A stretch of DNA of 10,680 nt. Origin: Planctomycetota bacterium (GTDB taxonomy: Bacteria; Planctomycetota; JAJSAM01). The notes below the pieces were generated by a model, which saw nothing but the letters and a program-made list of their open reading frames with translations, ran no database searches and had not been told where the DNA came from. The translations under genes were made by a program, and so were the position numbers. Of this stretch, positions 7,723 to 10,680 are shown one piece after another. How positions within the stretch are numbered: the first letter of the stretch is position 1; every line of letters begins with the position of its first letter. Location of the stretch: NCBI GenBank assembly GCA_029932425.1, contig JAOZQC010000038.1, positions 2,101-12,780 on the forward strand. Reading direction: 5' to 3'.

Positions 7723-8084
7723 CGGAGGACTCCTTTCTTGACCATGTAGAGCCACCCGGCGAACAGGATGGCGATGAAGACCAGCATCTCCACGAACACC
7801 AGGGCCGGGGGAAGATCGTCGAACACCACCGCCCACGGGTAGAGGAAGACCACCTCGATGTCGAAGAGGATGAAGAGCATCGCCACGAGGTAGAACTTCA
7901 CCGAGAACCGGAGGTGGGCGGGCGTGATCACGGGCATGCCGCACTCGTAGGGCGAGTCCTTGACCGGGTTGCCCCGGGCCTTCTTGCCGATGAGGGCCGA
8001 CAGCACGATGAGCCCCGCGGCGAAGCCACCCGCGATCAGGATGACGAGGAGGATGGGCAGGTAATCGTTGAGATCCGCTCCCAT
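7704..8084 (-). CDS. nuoA: NADH-quinone oxidoreductase subunit A
   Basis: NuoA (ND3 homologue), 126 aa, is a three-helix membrane subunit near the quinone site. Hydrophobic segments lie at about 9-32, 63-87 and 94-116. The loop between helices 1 and 2 carries SPYECGM (44-50), with the conserved Cys48 equivalent to the ND3 switch-loop cysteine. The second helix has the diagnostic FDIEVVFLYPWA (74-85). Length matches the family. The ATG at 8084 has AAGGA 8 nt upstream. It is the first gene of the operon, about 60 nt downstream of the candidate promoter. Its end overlaps nuoB by 19 nt. Confidence 0.97.
   Translation of the reverse strand: MGADLNDYLPILLVILIAGGFAAGLIVLSALIGKKARGNPVKDSPYECGMPVITPAHLRFSVKFYLVAMLFILFDIEVVFLYPWAVVFDDLPPALVFVEMLVFIAILFAGWLYMVKKGVLRWQKDG
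7730..7735 (-). promoter_or_regulatory. Ribosome binding site for nuoB (supports GTG start)
   Basis: AAGGAG on the minus strand, 7 nt before the GTG at 7722. It is embedded in the last codons of nuoA (KKGVLRW). It decides the nuoB start and implies nuoA-nuoB translational coupling. Confidence 0.65.
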
Positions 8085-8153
8085 GGAGGTCGTCCTTGCT
8101 GGGAATATGGACCGGGCCTGCGGCGGGGGTCCGGCCGTCGGGAAGAAGGGCGT

Positions 8154-8182
8154 ATCCTAGTGGGCGCCCGGATGGCGGCCAA
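8154..8182 (-). promoter_or_regulatory. Candidate sigma70 promoter for the nuo operon
   Basis: On the minus strand, TTGGCC (8182-8177, 4 of 6 to consensus) is followed after exactly 17 nt by TAGGAT (8159-8154, 4 of 6). An A-rich GTAAAAGG lies just upstream of the -35 box. The predicted transcript would start near 8147, leaving a leader of about 63 nt before nuoA. This is by-eye matching only, but it is the best-spaced pair in the divergent region. Confidence 0.45.
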
Positions 8183-8202
8183 CCTTTTACGGCCCGTCCG
8201 CG

Positions 8203-8233
8203 GCTCCCGGCGGGAGCGGCCCCGGACTCCGGG
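8203..8233. repeat. Two adjacent GC-rich hairpins in the nuoA/radical SAM divergent region
   Basis: GCTCCC-GGC-GGGAGC (8203-8217) and CCCGGA-C-TCCGGG (8221-8233) are perfect short inverted repeats. They lie upstream of both candidate promoters, so neither transcript would normally include them. They could be protein-binding sites, or a barrier to read-through. No function can be assigned. Confidence 0.35.
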
Positions 8234-8241
8234 ATCTATTC

Positions 8242-8270
8242 TTGACAACTTTGTCCGAATTACCTAGGGA
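8242..8270 (+). promoter_or_regulatory. Weak candidate promoter for the radical SAM gene
   Basis: A perfect TTGACA at 8242-8247 sits in a locally AT-rich patch. After 17 nt comes TAGGGA (8265-8270), a poor -10 match. An inverted repeat, GACAA-CT-TTGTC (8244-8255), overlaps the -35 box and could be an operator half-site pair. If this promoter is real, transcription would start near 8277, after the ATG at 8270, which favours the downstream TTG start. Confidence 0.3.
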
Positions 8271-9886
8271 TGGACCCGGCCGGGACCGGTGCCCGGCCCG
8301 GGAGGCGCCCCTTGCGAGTCCTCTTCCTCTACCCTTCCATCGACACCCCGGTGGGCTTCAACCACGGGCTGGCCGCCATGAGCGGCGTGCTCCGGGCCCA
8401 CGGCCACGAGACGCGGCTGATCCACGCCAACGAGGGGCTCGGTCCGCTCCCCACCGCGGACGACATCCGGGCGGTGGTGGCGGAGTACGAGCCGGACGTC
8501 ATCGGCTTCTCCTCCATGACCCAGCAGTATCCCTGGAGCTCGGAGATGGCGCGGGCCCTCCGGGAGCGGGGGGTCCGGGTCCCCATCGTGGTGGGCGGCG
8601 TCCACTGCACCATGGTGCCCGACGAGGTGGGACGCGACCCGTGGTGGGACGCGGTGTTCGTGGGCGAGGCCGACCACTCCTTCCTCGAGTACGTGGAACG
8701 CCTGGCGAGGGGTGGGGATCTCACCACCGTGCCGGGCACGCGGGTCCTCGTGGACGGGGAGCTCCGGAGGAACCCCGTGGGCCCCTTCCCGGACCTCGTC
8801 TCCCTGCCCCCCAAGGACTACGACCTCTTCGACATCCGGCGGATCCTGGAGGTGAAGAACGGCTGGATCTCGATCCTCACCAGCCGCGGTTGCCCCTTCA
8901 AGTGCACCTACTGCTTCAACAAGGAGATCGTCGATCTCTACCGGGAGGAGGGGGGCAGCCGGAACCGCAAGGAGTATCTCCGCCGGTATCCCATCGAGAG
9001 GATCCTCGACGAGATCCGGCGGATGAAGGAGCGGTTCCCCGACCTGCTCACCACGGTCATCTTCGACGACGACCTCTTCACCCTGGACAAGAGGTACGTC
9101 CTCGAGTTCTGCGCCGCCTACAAGGCCTCCGGCCTGGCCATCCCGTTCGTGGTGAACGCCCACGTGCAGGTCTTCGACGACGAGATCGCCTTCGCCCTGA
9201 AGGACGCGGGCTGCCTCATCGCCAAGTTCGGGCTGGAGTCGGGCAGCGACCGGGTCCGGAAGGAGATCCTGTGGCGGTTCATGCCGAACAAGAAGATCAT
9301 CGAGTCCTTCCGGGCCGCCCAGCGCTACCACCTCCACACCTCGGCGTTCATCATGCTCGGCCTCCCCACGGAGACCCGGGAGGAGATCGAGGAGACGCTC
9401 CAGATGTGCGCGGACATCCGCATGGGCCGCTTCCGCTGGGCGCTCTTCTACCCCTTCCCCGGCACCGCGGGGTACCGGATCGCCGAGGAGATGGGCCTCA
9501 TCGACTTCGAGAAGGCGAGGAGGATGGGGAACTACTTCGACGCCTCCTGCCTCACGTTCAGCGAGGAGCACGACCTCTTCCTGGAGAAGCTCGCGGTCTT
9601 CTGCCACTGGTACGTGAACGCCCGCACCCCCTGGCCCTCCCGCCCGATCTACGAGGAGCTGGTCCGCGAGCTCTCCGCCCTGGACCGGGAGGAGTTCCGC
9701 GCGCGGAAGGCCGAGCTGAAGCGGCGGGACCGGGAGCTCTCCGACGAGCTCCTGGAGAGGGACGTGGTCCACTACTCCCAGCGCTACTCCCACGTCATGG
9801 GCGTCCGCTCGGACTTCGTGAAGTGGGAACGCGAACAGCTCGCCCGGGGCAAGATCCTCCGCCCCACCACCTACACCCTGGACTAG
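8270..9886 (+). CDS. Cobalamin-binding-domain radical SAM protein, substrate unknown
   Basis: 538 aa from the ATG given here (524 from the likelier TTG at 8312). Residues about 16-165 form a Rossmann-like B12-binding domain (RVLFLYPS, DVIGFSSMT, VVGGVHCT at 107-114, VGEAD at 131-135). The DxHxxG motif of base-off cobalamin ligation is absent, as in many class B radical SAM proteins. The radical SAM domain (about 195-420) has the cluster motif Cys208-X3-Cys212-X2-Cys215 (RGCPFKCTYCFN), FDDDLF (265-270), GLESGSD (321-327) and MLGLPTET (362-369). The C-terminal part (about 430-538) is charged, and 461-498 is probably helical. Such enzymes catalyse B12-dependent methylations or other radical rearrangements, and the substrate cannot be read here. 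It is a monocistronic gene, divergent from nuo, and its stop codon touches the palindromic element. Confidence 0.9.
   Translation: MDPAGTGARPGRRPLRVLFLYPSIDTPVGFNHGLAAMSGVLRAHGHETRLIHANEGLGPLPTADDIRAVVAEYEPDVIGFSSMTQQYPWSSEMARALRERGVRVPIVVGGVHCTMVPDEVGRDPWWDAVFVGEADHSFLEYVERLARGGDLTTVPGTRVLVDGELRRNPVGPFPDLVSLPPKDYDLFDIRRILEVKNGWISILTSRGCPFKCTYCFNKEIVDLYREEGGSRNRKEYLRRYPIERILDEIRRMKERFPDLLTTVIFDDDLFTLDKRYVLEFCAAYKASGLAIPFVVNAHVQVFDDEIAFALKDAGCLIAKFGLESGSDRVRKEILWRFMPNKKIIESFRAAQRYHLHTSAFIMLGLPTETREEIEETLQMCADIRMGRFRWALFYPFPGTAGYRIAEEMGLIDFEKARRMGNYFDASCLTFSEEHDLFLEKLAVFCHWYVNARTPWPSRPIYEELVRELSALDREEFRARKAELKRRDRELSDELLERDVVHYSQRYSHVMGVRSDFVKWEREQLARGKILRPTTYTLD
8300..8305 (+). promoter_or_regulatory. 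Ribosome binding site for an alternative TTG start of the radical SAM gene
   Basis: GGGAGG lies 6 nt before an in-frame TTG at 8312-8314. By contrast, the ATG at 8270 has no Shine-Dalgarno sequence in front of it. Starting at the TTG would give a protein beginning (M)RVLFLYPS, exactly at the first strand of the cobalamin-binding domain. Confidence 0.5.
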
Positions 9887-9905
9887 CAGGCTGTCGGAGT
9901 ATGGA
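9886..9905 (+). repeat. Left terminal inverted repeat (20 bp)
   Basis: GCAGGCTGTCGGAGTATGGA is the exact reverse complement of 10141-10160. Its first G is the third base of the TAG stop codon of the radical SAM gene. Confidence 0.9.
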
Positions 9906-9939
9906 AGTGCGGCCCCGTTACGAGCGCCGTGGGTCCCGT

Positions 9940-9951
9940 ATGCAAGGCGCG
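9940..9951 (+). repeat. Middle inverted repeat, left arm (12 bp)
   Basis: ATGCAAGGCGCG pairs perfectly with 10097-10108. It forms the second stem of the nested palindrome. Confidence 0.8.
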
Positions 9952-9987
9952 GATCTGTTAGCGATGCATGAGCATGGTCTGGGAGCG

Positions 9988-9999
9988 GCAACGCAGCAG
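9988..9999 (+). repeat. Inner inverted repeat, left arm (12 bp)
   Basis: GCAACGCAGCAG pairs perfectly with 10049-10060. It encloses a central loop of 49 nt (10000-10048). Confidence 0.8.
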
Positions 10000-10048
10000 A
10001 CGGGCCCACGCCGCCGTAACCCTCAGGGCGCAGGGGGGTTGCGGTCTC

Positions 10049-10060
10049 CTGCTGCGTTGC
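10049..10060 (-). repeat. Inner inverted repeat, right arm (12 bp)
   Basis: CTGCTGCGTTGC is the reverse complement of 9988-9999. It is the innermost stem of the nested palindrome. Confidence 0.8.
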
Positions 10061-10068
10061 ACGTCGTC

Positions 10069-10089
10069 GTCGACCCGTCAAGGGTCGAC
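10069..10089. repeat. Lateral hairpin in the right arm of the element
   Basis: GTCGACCC and GGGTCGAC form a perfect 8-bp stem around the loop GTCAA. It lies between the inner and middle right-arm repeats. The matching place in the left arm has a small ATGC-ATGA-GCAT hairpin (9964-9975), giving a cross-like fold. No T-run follows, so it is not a classical intrinsic terminator. Confidence 0.75.
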
Positions 10090-10096
10090 TCCTCCG

Positions 10097-10108
10097 CGCG
10101 CCTTGCAT
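10097..10108 (-). repeat. Middle inverted repeat, right arm (12 bp)
   Basis: CGCGCCTTGCAT is the reverse complement of 9940-9951. The adjoining TGCATGAGC (10104-10112) is also present as a direct copy at 9965-9973. Confidence 0.8.
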
Positions 10109-10140
10109 GAGCCTCGCAAGACCCCTGCGCGGGACTCGCA

Positions 10141-10160
10141 TCCATACTCCGACAGCCTGC
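10141..10160 (-). repeat. Right terminal inverted repeat (20 bp)
   Basis: TCCATACTCCGACAGCCTGC is the perfect partner of 9886-9905. The bases outside (A on the left, C on the right) do not pair, so the repeat ends here. Confidence 0.9.
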
Positions 10161-10205
10161 CAGGCGGGAACATCCTGTAACCTTCGCCGGCGGCCCCCGT
10201 CCCCC
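10161..10205. other. Short spacer between the element and the oxidoreductase gene
   Basis: A 45-nt GC-rich spacer containing a short CGCCGGCG palindrome. I see no gene, T-rich terminator or duplicated target site in it. Confidence 0.5.
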
Positions 10206-10680
10206 TCAGCTCCCCGCCGCCGTCTCCGCGGTCTCCTCCTCCACCGGCTCGCCGCGGCGGCGGCGGAGGTACCGGTCGATGGCGCGGGCCGCCTTCCGCC
10301 CGTCACCCATGGCGGTGATCACCGTGGCCCCGCCCGTGATGTCCCCCCCGGCGAAGACCCCCTCGAGGGAGGTCATCCGGGTCTCCTCGTCCACCTCGAT
10401 GCGACCCCACCGGTCCGTGACCAGCCCCGGGGTGGCGCTCGCGAGCACGGGGTTCGGCCCCTGCCCGATGGCGAAGATGAAGGTCTCCACCGGCATGACG
10501 AACTCCGAGCCCTCCTTCACCACGGGCCGCCGCCTCCCCGACTCGTCCGGCTCTCCGAGCTCCATCTCCACGCACTCCACGGCCCGGACGCTCCCCTCCT
10601 CGTCCCCGATCAGGCGCACGGGATTCGTGAGGAGGTGGAACCGCACCCCGTCCTCCTTCGCGTGCTCGATCTCCTCGTTC
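10206..10680 (-). CDS. GltD-like FAD/NAD(P) oxidoreductase (C-terminal fragment)
   Basis: The C-terminal 157 residues are visible; the 5' part lies beyond the right edge (the frame is open to 10679). The fragment has the pattern of the glutamate synthase small-subunit/homotetrameric GltA family. It begins NEEIEHAKEDGVRFHLLTNP, then has MELGEPDESGRRRPV, the FAIGQGPNP nucleotide-domain strand (69-77) and the FAD-contacting GVFAGGDITGGATV (107-120), followed by GDGRKAARAID. The tail is Arg- and Glu-rich (RRRRGEPVEEETAETAAGS). In this family the flavoprotein takes electrons from NAD(P)H and passes them to a partner such as the large glutamate synthase subunit or a ferredoxin-type module. Which partner applies here cannot be judged from the fragment. 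It converges on the radical SAM gene across the palindromic element. Confidence 0.85.
   Translation of the reverse strand, partial: NEEIEHAKEDGVRFHLLTNPVRLIGDEEGSVRAVECVEMELGEPDESGRRRPVVKEGSEFVMPVETFIFAIGQGPNPVLASATPGLVTDRWGRIEVDEETRMTSLEGVFAGGDITGGATVITAMGDGRKAARAIDRYLRRRRGEPVEEETAETAAGS

Larger units (their letters stand above)
9886..10160. mobile_element. MITE-like palindromic element with 20-bp terminal inverted repeats
   Basis: A 275-bp stretch is bounded by perfect 20-bp inverted repeats. Inside lie two nested perfect 12-bp inverted repeats (9940-9951 with 10097-10108, and 9988-9999 with 10049-10060). Spacings are nearly mirror-symmetric: 34 and 32 nt between the outer and middle pairs, and 36 and 36 nt between the middle and inner pairs. 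Side hairpins project from both arms. No credible gene is inside. The first base is the last base of the radical SAM stop codon TAG, and no target-site duplication is visible. It lies between convergent genes, so it could also influence transcription termination. A non-autonomous transposon derivative is the likeliest reading. A structured RNA or other palindromic intergenic repeat is the alternative. It fills most of the 319-nt stretch between the two genes. Confidence 0.65.

Noticed and set aside
8036..8248. A small minus-strand open frame upstream of and overlapping nuoA
   Set aside because: It is Arg/Pro-rich, has no ribosome site, covers the promoter region and runs out of frame into nuoA.
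9886..10160. Integron attC site as an explanation for the palindrome
   Set aside because: GTTAGCG and CCGTAAC-like strings occur, but they do not match the R'/R'' consensus (GTTRRRY / RYYYAAC) and are not placed at the ends. No integrase or cassette array is present.
9968..10180. A 70-codon open frame inside the palindromic element
   Set aside because: It has no ribosome site, covers the inverted repeats and lateral hairpin, and its sequence is dictated by the palindromes. No transposase feature is visible.
8264..10306. A 680-codon open frame on the minus strand antisense to the radical SAM gene
   Set aside because: Its composition is low-complexity (Val/Glu/Gly/Leu/His) and it crosses the palindromic element and into the GltD-like gene. 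The opposite strand has unmistakable radical SAM motifs.
1..10680. CRISPR arrays, tRNA or rRNA genes, phage or defence genes
   Set aside because: Reading both strands, I found no regularly spaced direct repeats, tRNA-like cloverleaf, rRNA segment, or nuclease, toxin or integrase motifs.

Overview
The window is a GC-rich bacterial segment (about two thirds G+C by eye) dominated by the first ten genes of a respiratory complex I (NADH:quinone oxidoreductase) operon. The operon lies on the minus strand in the canonical order nuoA-B-C-D-E-F-G-H-I-J, reading right to left from about 8084 to the left edge. nuoC and nuoD are separate genes, nuoEFG (the NADH-oxidising module) is present, and all expected Fe-S ligands can be read. 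The organism is a bacterium with a full 14-subunit-type, NADH-linked complex I. The lineage cannot be fixed from the sequence. GC-rich groups such as Methylomirabilota/Rokubacteria or deltaproteobacterial lineages are guesses only.

Layout, right to left along the operon. A candidate sigma70 promoter at 8154-8182 drives nuoA (8084-7704), then nuoB, nuoC, nuoD, nuoE, nuoF, nuoG, nuoH, nuoI and the 5' part of nuoJ (from 163, cut by the window edge). Genes A to I are packed with overlaps or gaps of at most about 30 nt. The exception is nuoI-nuoJ, with a 137-nt spacer that can form a stable hairpin. NuoE, F and G oxidise NADH through FMN and a chain of Fe-S clusters. NuoI and NuoB pass electrons to quinone in a pocket formed by NuoD, NuoB and NuoH. 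NuoA, H and J belong to the proton-pumping membrane arm. NuoG is compact (534 residues) but keeps the four cysteines of the extra cluster N7.

Diverging from nuoA is a single plus-strand gene (8270-9886) for a cobalamin-binding-domain radical SAM enzyme of unknown substrate. The 185-nt divergent region carries the nuo promoter, a perfect TTGACA box, an inverted repeat and two GC-rich hairpins.

Immediately after the radical SAM gene, sharing the last base of its stop codon, is a 275-bp non-coding element (9886-10160). It is bounded by perfect 20-bp inverted repeats and contains two further nested 12-bp inverted repeats at nearly symmetric distances, plus side hairpins. It looks like a non-autonomous, MITE-like palindromic element and is the most unusual structure in the window. 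It sits between convergent genes. The one to its right is the C-terminal part of a minus-strand GltD-type FAD/NAD(P) oxidoreductase that runs off the right edge.
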